From NCBI GenBank assembly GCA_001709035.1, contig LVKA01000008.1:310001-374000 (forward strand): a stretch of DNA of 64,000 nucleotides, read 5' to 3'. The position numbers and the translations under genes were made by a program. This DNA is from Candidatus Thiodiazotropha endoloripes (GTDB lineage: Bacteria; Pseudomonadota; Gammaproteobacteria; Chromatiales; Chromatiaceae). Shown here in pieces: positions 19,502 to 26,674 of the stretch (positions are counted from its first letter, which is position 1; every line of letters begins with the position of its first letter). The notes beneath the pieces were generated by a model, which saw only the letters and a program-made list of their open reading frames with translations, had not been told where the DNA came from and did not search any database.

Positions 19502-20203
19502 TTATTCTGGTTCCCATTTCCCAATGACTTTTCCCAGAAGCCTGAATTCTTCAGTGATGGGAGGGTATTGGGTGTTAAGGGGTCGTAAGAACTGCCTTCC
19601 TGCGTCCTCGATATATACTTTGAATGTGACTGCGTTGTCACCTACGAGTTTGGCGATTACTCTATCACCACTAACCACGCCCCCTCTCTGGTCTGGGTCC
19701 ACGAAAATAATACAACCTTCAGGATAGCTTTTACCGTGAGGAGAGGTCATGGAATCACCTTCTACTCGTAAGGCATAGGTGTGGATTCCATGAGAAGCGG
19801 GGCAGGGTAATATAAGTTCAGCGTCACCAGGCTCATATAGATCCTCGGCTTCACGCCAATGGCCTGCTTGAATCCATGATATCAAGGGCACAAGTCCTCT
19901 TACCTCGGGCCCTGCAATAACATTATCTTTGTCTGCATCACGTAGTACTAGACGTTCTGCTAATTGAGGGAAAATTTCTGATGGGTCGACCTGCAGTAAC
20001 TTAGAAAGCAGAGTTAGTGAATTTAAATTAATTGGGATGATGCCATTTGCATACTGGCCGAATGCAGATGGTGATTTCCACCCGGCAGCATATGAAATTG
20101 TTTCCTGGGTAAAGCCTAGCTCTTTCTTTTTCCCATTAAAAATAGCCTTTAGTCGAGCAGCGGCAGCTTTTTCGTCTGATGTTAAGTCGCGTCTCTTTTT
20201 CAT
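19502..20203 (-). CDS. LexA/CI-type phage repressor (HTH plus S24 peptidase)
   Basis: A 233-residue lysogeny repressor. The N-terminal helix-turn-helix spans about residues 18-70 (GFTQETISYAAGWKSPSAFGQYANG). The C-terminal S24 domain has the catalytic Ser in EGDSMTS and the Lys in DRVIAKL. An Ala-Gly bond in ISWIQAGHW is the likely RecA-stimulated cleavage site. Operator sites lie on both sides of the gene, as in lambda. Its own promoter on the minus strand may be TTGTCA and TAATAC with 17 bp spacing within the right operator region, which would allow autoregulation. Confidence 0.92.
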   Translation of the reverse strand: MKKRRDLTSDEKAAAARLKAIFNGKKKELGFTQETISYAAGWKSPSAFGQYANGIIPINLNSLTLLSKLLQVDPSEIFPQLAERLVLRDADKDNVIAGPEVRGLVPLISWIQAGHWREAEDLYEPGDAELILPCPASHGIHTYALRVEGDSMTSPHGKSYPEGCIIFVDPDQRGGVVSGDRVIAKLVGDNAVTFKVYIEDAGRQFLRPLNTQYPPITEEFRLLGKVIGKWEPE

Positions 20204-20216
20204 TTTGTAAAGTTAA

Positions 20217-20278
20217 CTAGCACTGCTAGTATTAACAAACAGCATTGCTGTTGACAATAAAAACAGCATTGCTATTAT
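20217..20278 (+). promoter_or_regulatory. Rightward early promoter with three repressor operators (OR-like)
   Basis: -35 TTGACA (20251-20256) and -10 TATTAT (20273-20278) have a 16-bp spacer. Three operator copies are present: CTAGCACTGCTAG (20217-20229), CAGCATTGCTG (20240-20250, abutting the -35) and CAGCATTGCTA (20264-20274, overlapping the -10). Repressor binding should shut off the promoter. The region also contains a divergent candidate promoter for the repressor gene. A start site about 7 nt after the -10 falls on the ATG at 20285. Confidence 0.8.
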
Positions 20279-20284
20279 TTGCGC

Positions 20285-20515
20285 ATGGACATGAAGACAT
20301 ACATAGCTGCCCATAGTGATAGCGAAGTTCAAAACCTAGCCGACAAAGTCGGATCAAAAGTGGTGTATTTCAAACAGATTGCATCAGGTTTCAGGCGGCC
20401 AAGTAAGATTTTGAGTAAGTCAATAGAAATGGCTTCTAACGGGAAGATCTCTGCCGCAGAACTAAGGCCGGACCTTTATGCGTCTGTAGATTCAAGGTGC
20501 AGGGGTTCAGTTTGA
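20285..20515 (+). CDS. Cro-like regulator, divergent from the repressor
   Basis: A protein of about 76 residues with the length and position of Cro: it is the first gene of the rightward operon. The segment VQNLADKVGSKVVYFKQIASGFRRPS fits a YdaS/Cro-type helix-turn-helix. No ribosome site is visible before the candidate starts at 20285 and 20291. The predicted transcript starts at about 20285, so the message may be leaderless. Confidence 0.75.
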   Translation: MDMKTYIAAHSDSEVQNLADKVGSKVVYFKQIASGFRRPSKILSKSIEMASNGKISAAELRPDLYASVDSRCRGSV

Positions 20516-20560
20516 TCATGGCCAAAGATGACGCCTGGCTGGATCCGTCACGCAAACTAC

Positions 20561-20785
20561 TCAATGACTGGCATCGCCGCCTCTCAGCGAGTCGCTCCAA
20601 CTGCGAACCTTGCTTGCAACTCCGGGCATGTCTGGCGGGATGTCTTCGGCAAGCTTTAGGAAAGCTTCGAGCAGTCTGCCGCCGGTGGCTGGGTCGGCCT
20701 TGTTGATGGAGGCAAGTAGTACGGACATGGCCATATCCAAGGCAATTATGGTCTCCGCTACTTCTAAATCTAAATTTTCTCTCAT
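20561..20785 (-). CDS. Hypothetical small helical protein, antisense to the early operon
   Basis: A 74-residue acidic helical protein (begins MRENLDLEVAETIIALDMAM, ends DSLRGGDASH). It has no stop-rich or shadow-like character and looks better than the overlapping plus-strand frame. It has no clear Shine-Dalgarno sequence. Function unknown. Its orientation opposes the rightward early transcript. Confidence 0.45.
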   Translation of the reverse strand: MRENLDLEVAETIIALDMAMSVLLASINKADPATGGRLLEAFLKLAEDIPPDMPGVASKVRSWSDSLRGGDASH

Positions 20786-20932
20786 AGGGGAATCCGTTGT
20801 TGTTGCGTTTCGGGTTTGGCGATTTGGAGTGTAGCACGATGGGTTCTCCTTCTTACGTTAATAGGTTAGCGGTGTATCTGAAATCTGTATATGAAGCGCG
20901 GGTTTCAAAAAACTCGTTTAAGGGGAATGGCA

Positions 20933-21514
20933 ATGGAATTGGGTAATACATGGCATGGTCATAGAGAGCCCAGATCTCGCTTGATTGGCCGATATATTGA
21001 AAACTGGCTCAATGGGACCATCGAAAAACAGTCAGCGTATGCCGATAAAGTCAGAGAAATTTACTACTCCCACTATCCAGATCCTGCTGATCGTCGGATA
21101 AAGTTCAAAACGTCCGGCGATGCCCACAGTGATCTACGTGAAAACCGGCAGATTGTCATGCGTCGTCTGCGCGGCGAGATCAAATTTGAGTCGGATATCG
21201 AAGAGGCTATGGTTGAGGCGCTGCCTGATCAAGAGCGCATGACGCTCTATCGGTTATTACTAGCACGTGTTGGGTTATTGGCGGTAAAGATTCCGGCTGT
21301 TACAACCCAGGGGGCCGCGCAAGACCTTGGGCGCTTTGCTCGGGAGTTTGCTGAGGCGGTCGAGGCGGTGGGCGAACTGCTCGGTGATGGTGTTATTGAT
21401 CGCAATGATGCGCCTGAGCAGCTACAGCGCGCGCAAAAGGAACTTGATGATCTGATTGGCGCTGCTTTCACCTACAAGGTCGCGATTACAGCCGCTCGGG
21501 ATCAGCAGTCTTGA
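20933..21514 (+). CDS. Hypothetical early phage regulator, possibly CII-like
   Basis: A 193-residue protein. The start at 20933 is chosen because AGGGGA (20921-20926) lies 6 bp upstream; a longer form starting at 20891 is possible. N-terminal residues are charged with a possible DNA-binding surface (GRYIENWLNG), and the rest is helical. The position after the Cro-like gene is that of a CII-type lysogeny regulator, and the overall pattern vaguely resembles the phage regulatory protein CII family. I cannot confirm it. Confidence 0.65.
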   Translation: MELGNTWHGHREPRSRLIGRYIENWLNGTIEKQSAYADKVREIYYSHYPDPADRRIKFKTSGDAHSDLRENRQIVMRRLRGEIKFESDIEEAMVEALPDQERMTLYRLLLARVGLLAVKIPAVTTQGAAQDLGRFAREFAEAVEAVGELLGDGVIDRNDAPEQLQRAQKELDDLIGAAFTYKVAITAARDQQS

Positions 21515-21705
21515 GCATAACTCAGCCTGAAGTAGCGCAAACCCAAAGCGGGCAGCAGGCTCACATATGGGGCCGAACAGAACAGTATATTATTGGCGCT
21601 TGGTTGGGAAGCGATGGATGGTGGAGAGCAGAGGCGTGGCGACCTGACGGGCGAGTGTCTGGGATAGACAGCCCACAGGATCTCGATATGAGGTTAGTGA
21701 CTTGA
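21511..21705 (+). CDS. Hypothetical early phage protein
   Basis: A 64-residue protein with a TTG start overlapping the upstream stop (TTGA) and its own stop overlapping the next start. It is Trp- and Gly-rich in the middle (GRTEQYIIGAWLGSDGWWRAE). Tight coupling supports expression. Function unknown. Confidence 0.55.
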   Translation: MSITQPEVAQTQSGQQAHIWGRTEQYIIGAWLGSDGWWRAEAWRPDGRVSGIDSPQDLDMRLVT

Positions 21706-21986
21706 TGGATATGGTTACTATCGCCGCGCTGGCCTTCATACAAAACGTTGCGTTTACTCTGACATCGCGGTCACGAAACCGTGACAATCTTACCTATCAC
21801 ACCATTACAGCTATTTTCTCAAACGGGATTTTTTTCCTGACATTCCGTGAACTCATTTTGGCGGATATGAGTTGGCTTTTGTTTGTGCCCTACATTATCG
21901 GGACCGTGTCCGGATCGCTCTTTGGTGCACAGATCGCGTTTCGTATCGAGCGCTTAATAGGCGCGAGGGCTGATGTGCATGGGTAG
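21705..21986 (+). CDS. Small membrane protein, early operon
   Basis: About 93 residues with two to three hydrophobic segments (near residues 3-18, 37-52 and 55-78). The start is ATG 21705, overlapping the upstream stop. Small inner-membrane proteins in phage early operons often act in superinfection exclusion or host takeover, but nothing specific is recognised here. Confidence 0.6.
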   Translation: MDMVTIAALAFIQNVAFTLTSRSRNRDNLTYHTITAIFSNGIFFLTFRELILADMSWLLFVPYIIGTVSGSLFGAQIAFRIERLIGARADVHG

Positions 21987-22170
21987 TGCACTACCAAAGT
22001 ATTTTTATGGTGACCCCGCTAACGTGCTTGAGCGTCAGCAGCGATTTGATGTGTATCGGGATAAACGATGTTTGGGCTGTATTAATTGGGATACTACGCG
22101 CCAAACAGACCCTTGTTTATTGAGATTAACACCCGGCAAGAACTGGTGTAAGGGGTTTGATGAGCGATGA
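21973..22170 (+). CDS. Small Cys-containing early phage protein
   Basis: A 65-residue protein with four cysteines after the initiator region (CLGCIN, DPCLLR, NWCKG). The spacing suggests a small metal-binding fold of the kind found in many phage early operons. It overlaps the upstream gene by 14 bp and the primase start by 4 bp (ATGA). Confidence 0.6.
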   Translation: MCMGSALPKYFYGDPANVLERQQRFDVYRDKRCLGCINWDTTRQTDPCLLRLTPGKNWCKGFDER

Positions 22171-23276
22171 CTAAGGGCCTGGACCTATCGCTAGATGATC
22201 TAGCCAACGCACTGGCTGTGATTGATCCAAATGACCGTGAGACCTGGGTTCAAATGGGCATGGCGATTAAATCAGAATTTGGAGAGATGGGATTTTCTGA
22301 GTGGGATGACTGGAGCAGTCAGTCAGACAAGTATAAAGCCAAAGAGGCGAAGACGGTTTGGAAATCATTCAGGCGCGGCGGTGTCAGTATCGGGACTTTG
22401 ATCAATGAGGCGCGCCGCAATGGTCATGAATTCAAGACCGGTGAGCTGACCAAGGAAGAAAAGCGCCAGCGCAAAAAAGAAGCTGAACTCAGGCGCAAGC
22501 AGCGAGCTGAAGAGATCGAGCGTGATGAGCAGGCATTGTTATCCTGGAATAACCGGGTCTCTAAAGCGGTAAACCAATTGATCGAGGATGGTTTTCTCGA
22601 TATTTCCGGCACGTCACCTTATCTGCAAAACAAAAAAGTACGTGCCTATGGTGTGTATTTCGTGCCTCGCGCTTTTCTATGGGTGACTCACATCGATAAG
22701 GAAACAATCGAGATCATTACGGCCCGAAATGAAATCAACCGCTTCTTTGAGAAAAACAAGCGTGGAGAGATTAACCATGAGAGTGTTTCATTCATCTATT
22801 TGAAGCGCGGCACAATAGCGATCCCAATGCGTGATATTGACGGTAAACTGGTAAATGTTCAGTTTATCTTTGCTACCGGAAAGAAGACCTTTCCGAAGTT
22901 CGGGAGAAAGTACGGGCTTTTTCATATCTGCGAAAAAGCTGACAGCGCTGTATCAAAACAACGTCCGGCGATAGCCGGACACCTTATCACTTCTGATGCG
23001 TCAGACATTTGTTTTGCGGAAGGTTACGCAACCGCCGCATCCATCCTGCAGGCCACCGGGTTACCTGTTGTCATCACATTTGATGCCGGCAATATGCCGA
23101 CGGTCGCGGCAGCTTTTAGAGGGGTATATCCAGATTCAAACATGATCTTATGCGGAGATGATGACCAGAAAAATCAAAGCAATGCAGGCCGGGAGAAGGC
23201 TGAAGCGGCTGCAAAGCGAATTAATGGCGTGACAGTCTTCCCAAACTTTTCATCGATACAGGAGACTGCTGAATGA
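22167..23276 (+). CDS. Phage DNA primase-type protein (PriCT-2 plus Toprim)
   Basis: A 369-residue replication protein. Residues 1-80 look like a primase C-terminal type 2 domain (ETWVQMGMAIKSEFG, KTVWKSFRRGGVSIGTL). A charged coiled-coil stretch (about residues 93-125) follows. The C-terminal half is a Toprim domain with the catalytic Glu in FAEGYATAASIL and the acidic pair in CGDDDQ. It overlaps the VapE-type helicase gene by 4 bp, and together they form the replication module. It probably primes DNA synthesis near the repeat array just downstream. Confidence 0.86.
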   Translation: MTKGLDLSLDDLANALAVIDPNDRETWVQMGMAIKSEFGEMGFSEWDDWSSQSDKYKAKEAKTVWKSFRRGGVSIGTLINEARRNGHEFKTGELTKEEKRQRKKEAELRRKQRAEEIERDEQALLSWNNRVSKAVNQLIEDGFLDISGTSPYLQNKKVRAYGVYFVPRAFLWVTHIDKETIEIITARNEINRFFEKNKRGEINHESVSFIYLKRGTIAIPMRDIDGKLVNVQFIFATGKKTFPKFGRKYGLFHICEKADSAVSKQRPAIAGHLITSDASDICFAEGYATAASILQATGLPVVITFDAGNMPTVAAAFRGVYPDSNMILCGDDDQKNQSNAGREKAEAAAKRINGVTVFPNFSSIQETAE

Positions 23277-24763
23277 GCGACAAGGCCCCGACAGACTTTA
23301 ATGATTTGCATGTCCTTGCCGGTCTTGATGCGGTTAAAAAACAAATTGAGGTCGCTGTAAATCAAGCGCAACGCAGTTTTCAAGGGGTAGAAGGGGGTCA
23401 GGGTCAAACTGACTCTGAAATGTTTCTTGAGGAACATCAAATAGATTATGAAGCGCCACCAGATGACCAACCCCCGCTTGATGTTTATGATGATAATCAA
23501 GGTGACGCAATCATTGATCAGCTTTGGTATCGGTCGCTAGATAGGACAGATGGCGGCATGATCAAGCCGCATCTGGCAAATCTTGAGACTATTCTGCTGA
23601 ATGATCATCGTTGGGATGGCGTGTTGGCCTATTGTGATTTTTCTTATCGCATCATGATGAGAAAAACACCGCCTATCGCGGGGATCCCTGGGGAGTGGAC
23701 TGACGGCGATGCGGCCCGGTTAAGGGCTTGGTTTCATCGCAGTTATAAAATGCCGCCACCAGCAAAGACAGAGATCGGTGACGCGATTTTGATCGCATCT
23801 CAACGGCATCGCTTTCACCCTGTGTGCGAGTATCTGCAAAAGCTTCGCTGGGATGGCAAGCCAAGGGTCGAGCAGTGGTTAAGGTGTGTGTTTAATCCCT
23901 CTGAGCCTAACGAGTATTTATCGCCGGTGGGTAAAAAGTTCTTGATTGGGGCGGTTGCTAGAGTCATGCGGCCTGGCTGCAAGATGGACACGGTGCTCAT
24001 CCTTGAGGGGGAGCAGGGAAAGGGTAAGTCTACCGCTGCAGCGATATTGTTCGGTGATTGGTTTTCGGATGCGCCGATACCGATTGGTGAAAAAGATGCT
24101 TATCAGGTGATTCAGGGCGTGTGGGGGTTGGAGCTGGCTGAATTGGATAGCTTTAACAAAGCTGAGACCACCGCTGCGAAAGCGTTTTTTTCACAGACCA
24201 AAGATCGATACCGGCCGAGTTATGGGCAGAACGCTCAGAACTTTCCAAGGCAAACCGTTTGTCTGGGCACAACGAACCAGGATGAATACCTCAAAGATTA
24301 TTCCGGTAACCGTCGTTACTGGCCGGTGAGGTGCCGAAAGGTAGACACACAGTGGCTAAGAGACAACAGGGATCAACTGTGGTCTGAGGCATTCACGCTT
24401 TATCAGTCCGGTGAAAACTGGTGGGTATCCAATGAAGCCGACCGGGTCTTGATCGAGGATCAACAAGATCATCGGTTGCAGCGTGACCCATGGGAAGAGC
24501 GATTAGTTGAGTTTTTATCCAGTAACACAGGGCAATACTACTCGGCTTACCAATTGCTGACAGATGCAATCGGCATGGATGCGCCGCACATTCAGCGGGC
24601 ACATCAAAACCGAATCGCGCCGATCCTGAAAGCAATCGGCTGGAATAGGGAAAGGAAGCTACTACCGGATCCACTGAACCCGAGCAAAAAGACTCAGCAG
24701 CGGGTCTATGTGCGCCCCGTTGAGATGGATCAAGATGATCCATTTCAGGGAATAGAGCCATGA
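23273..24763 (+). CDS. VapE/VirE-type P-loop protein, replication helicase
   Basis: A 496-residue protein of the virulence-associated E family, which serves as a replicative ATPase in many phages and satellites. The Walker A is LEGEQGKGKST (about residue 245) and the acidic Walker B-like segment is WGLELAELDSF. The family segment NRRYWPVR follows. The C-terminal 110 residues probably mediate DNA or partner binding. It is translationally coupled to the primase gene. Its end is immediately followed by the octamer array. Confidence 0.88.
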   Translation: MSDKAPTDFNDLHVLAGLDAVKKQIEVAVNQAQRSFQGVEGGQGQTDSEMFLEEHQIDYEAPPDDQPPLDVYDDNQGDAIIDQLWYRSLDRTDGGMIKPHLANLETILLNDHRWDGVLAYCDFSYRIMMRKTPPIAGIPGEWTDGDAARLRAWFHRSYKMPPPAKTEIGDAILIASQRHRFHPVCEYLQKLRWDGKPRVEQWLRCVFNPSEPNEYLSPVGKKFLIGAVARVMRPGCKMDTVLILEGEQGKGKSTAAAILFGDWFSDAPIPIGEKDAYQVIQGVWGLELAELDSFNKAETTAAKAFFSQTKDRYRPSYGQNAQNFPRQTVCLGTTNQDEYLKDYSGNRRYWPVRCRKVDTQWLRDNRDQLWSEAFTLYQSGENWWVSNEADRVLIEDQQDHRLQRDPWEERLVEFLSSNTGQYYSAYQLLTDAIGMDAPHIQRAHQNRIAPILKAIGWNRERKLLPDPLNPSKKTQQRVYVRPVEMDQDDPFQGIEP

Positions 24764-24776
24764 TTGGTGTGGATAT

Positions 24777-25004
24777 TTGCCAACGTTGCCAACCTCTTCA
24801 AGGTAGGTTGGCAAGCCCGAAACCCGCGCCACACAAGGCCATTGCCAACGTTGCCAACCTTGCCAACCCCCTCACGTGTACGCGCACGCGCGCGTGTATG
24901 TGTGTATTACCCCGTTGGCAACGTTGGCAAGGTTGGCAAGTAATAAGAGATTCAAAGACTTATGTATTGCCAACCTCAAAAACATAGGTTGGCAAGGTTG
25001 GCAA
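24777..25004 (+). repeat. Array of 12 TTGCCAAC/GTTGGCAA octamers, candidate phage origin
   Basis: Forward copies start at 24777, 24786, 24842, 24851, 24860 and 24967; reverse copies start at 24807, 24914, 24923, 24932, 24988 and 24997. Within runs the period is 9 bp. There are three inverted units, 2+1, 3+3 and 1+2. The central unit is symmetric about an alternating purine-pyrimidine tract of CG and CA/TG steps (about 24873-24905). It lies directly after the primase and helicase genes. Open frames across the array are probably not translated. Confidence 0.88.
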
Positions 25005-25313
25005 ATGGAGTGGGATAGGCCAGATCGCTATTACCTGAGGTCAAATATGGATTATGTGATCTCGGCGGCCAAGGTGAATGACCGCTGGAAATTTACAGCT
25101 CACGGACCAACCGCTGAATGGTGGCGTGAGTATCGAGGCTGGATTATGGGCAAGCAATCAAACCCACCGCCTGCAGCTGGCGTTAAAGTCAGATATCAAC
25201 GTGGTGAGCCCCAACCGGCTAAGCGGGAATGGTTAGGAACATTTGACGATACCGAATCAGCAAAGCAGCAATGTGAGGAACACTGGAGACAAAGCAACGA
25301 TGACGCAGCATAG
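25005..25313 (+). CDS. Hypothetical phage protein
   Basis: A 102-residue protein starting at ATG 25005, immediately after the last octamer. The longer in-frame extension would be translated from the repeat array and is unlikely. It is rich in Trp and Arg (WKFTAHGPTAEWWREYRGW). Its end overlaps the next gene by 14 bp. Function unknown; the position between origin-like repeats and the late-control gene suggests a replication or regulatory accessory. Confidence 0.6.
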   Translation: MEWDRPDRYYLRSNMDYVISAAKVNDRWKFTAHGPTAEWWREYRGWIMGKQSNPPPAAGVKVRYQRGEPQPAKREWLGTFDDTESAKQQCEEHWRQSNDDAA

Positions 25314-25677
25314 TGATGAATGGTTAGCGCCAACGCGGGAGAAGCTGGACCGTTGGGGTGAATACCTCAGGGCCATTAAGAGCGACAAGCTTGGTTACAG
25401 CTCCAGGGCTTCGCACTTGAGCACACCGGGTGAAGGATCGGCCATGCCGGATGATGAGGTTGCGGAAATGATGGACCGGTTGATGTGTAAAGTGCAGGAG
25501 ATTAACTTTGAGGCATACAGGGTTTTATCGATGTACTACTGGACAAAGCACTCAGATGGCTCGATTGGAAAAGCATTACAAAAGCCTCGTTTAAAATGTC
25601 GGGAGATCAGGATTTCAGGTGAGGCGATGGTCGCCGCCATGATCCATGAAGAAAAAAAACTAAAAATTAACACTTGA
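25300..25677 (+). CDS. Possible late-gene regulator (antiterminator-like)
   Basis: A 125-residue protein starting at ATG 25300 (MTQHSDEW). The C-terminal half (EAYRVLSMYYWTKHSDGSIGKALQKPRLKC) has the shape of a sigma-region-4-like helix-turn-helix found in Q/RinA-type phage late regulators. It is the last early gene, upstream of a terminator and the terminase genes, which is where late regulators lie. The assignment is by position and helix pattern only. Confidence 0.55.
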   Translation: MTQHSDEWLAPTREKLDRWGEYLRAIKSDKLGYSSRASHLSTPGEGSAMPDDEVAEMMDRLMCKVQEINFEAYRVLSMYYWTKHSDGSIGKALQKPRLKCREIRISGEAMVAAMIHEEKKLKINT

Positions 25678-25733
25678 CCTGTTAACAGCTTTCTACTAAA
25701 TTTCGGCTAACTTCGAAAAAGTGACTTCAAACA

Positions 25734-25767
25734 AAACCCGCACCGGCAACGGTTGCGGGTTTTTTTA
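25734..25767 (+). terminator. Rho-independent terminator between early and late genes
   Basis: The stem AACCCGCA / TGCGGGTT (25735-25742 with 25754-25761) has an inner CCGG...ACGGT loop and is followed by a seven-T run. It ends the early operon and is a natural target for an antitermination factor such as the preceding gene product. Confidence 0.85.
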
Positions 25768-25783
25768 TACCTAGGTTTTACAT

Positions 25784-26086
25784 GTGAGTGACAATCCACC
25801 TGAGTTATCCGAGATGAGTTGGCGACAACGCATCGAGAGAAAGTTAGATGAGGCCGTTGCCGCTCTACGTGTGATTGAGCGAGTCGAGGAGCGGCTGGCC
25901 AGCCAAGGGTCAGGCATCAAACGTGCTCACCATCGGCTTGATGATCATGAAGAGCGAATCAGAAACCTGGAGATCTCAGGGGCGGCTGAACGCAACAAGA
26001 CATCAACCAATGAATGGGTAATCCGGTTGGTGATATCGTCAGCCTTTGGGCTGGTTATCGGCGTGGGTGTCTACTTGCTCAAGTGA
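25784..26086 (+). CDS. Small coiled-coil membrane-anchored phage protein
   Basis: A 100-residue protein with a GTG start at 25784; the ATG two bases earlier hits an immediate stop. A long charged helix (about residues 12-70) is followed by one C-terminal membrane helix (VIRLVISSAFGLVIGVGVYLL). This layout resembles XhlA-type and holin-accessory proteins. It lies upstream of the terminase genes and not in the lysis cassette. Confidence 0.65.
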   Translation: MSDNPPELSEMSWRQRIERKLDEAVAALRVIERVEERLASQGSGIKRAHHRLDDHEERIRNLEISGAAERNKTSTNEWVIRLVISSAFGLVIGVGVYLLK

Positions 26087-26152
26087 TCAAAGTTTGGGTC
26101 CTTCCAGGGGTTCGCGTAGTACGGAGGCGGAAGCCGCGAAATTCCTGCAGAT

Positions 26153-26674
26153 TTGAAAAGCTATGGGGGGTTGTGGTTGTCAGATCAGTTTGACCAGTTA
26201 GACAGAACGGCAACCCAATCAGGCTTTGGTGTGCTGGTTGGCATCTCACAGCAGGCTGTCTCAAAACTGGTAACCAAGGGCCTCATCCCAAAAACCGGCT
26301 CATACCGTGAATGGTTGCTGGCCTATACCAAGGCACTGCGCGCAACCGCAAGCGGTCGGGAAGAGGAAGCACGCTTAACCTCAGCGCGGATAAGAGAAGC
26401 TGACGCAAGTGCAGCACTGAAAGAGCTTAATTTTCACAAACAGGCTGAATCACTGGTGGAGGTGGCCGCAATTGAACCACTGCTCATCTCATGGGCGGCC
26501 CGTAGTCGATCAGCTGTTCAGGCTGCAGAAGCCAAGATCATCGAGGGCTTGGAGTCAAAACACGGTTTAAACATTGATGGTGACCTCATCAGCGGACCGC
26601 TTAGGTCTGCCCTCAAAACTATCGCAGATTACCCGACGGGTATTGAAAGCGATGTTGATGAGGGTGGCGCTTGA
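26153..26674 (+). CDS. Terminase small subunit (Nu1-like)
   Basis: A 173-residue protein preceding the large terminase. An N-terminal helix-turn-helix (GVLVGISQQAVSKLVTKGLIP) is followed by a helical oligomerisation region rich in Ala and Glu, as in lambda gpNu1. There is no ATG in the relevant region; the start is a TTG at 26153 or a little later. It recognises the packaging site and recruits the large subunit. It overlaps the terL start by up to 23 bp. Confidence 0.8.
   Translation: MKSYGGLWLSDQFDQLDRTATQSGFGVLVGISQQAVSKLVTKGLIPKTGSYREWLLAYTKALRATASGREEEARLTSARIREADASAALKELNFHKQAESLVEVAAIEPLLISWAARSRSAVQAAEAKIIEGLESKHGLNIDGDLISGPLRSALKTIADYPTGIESDVDEGGA

Noticed and set aside
20497-20837. 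Both strands open between the Cro-like gene and 20933
   Set aside because: Only the 74-residue minus-strand protein has a plausible composition. The other overlapping frames look like shadows and were not listed as genes.
24760-24987. Plus-strand open frame through the octamer array
   Set aside because: The sequence is dominated by the repeats and yields a low-complexity peptide. The DNA repeats explain it better.
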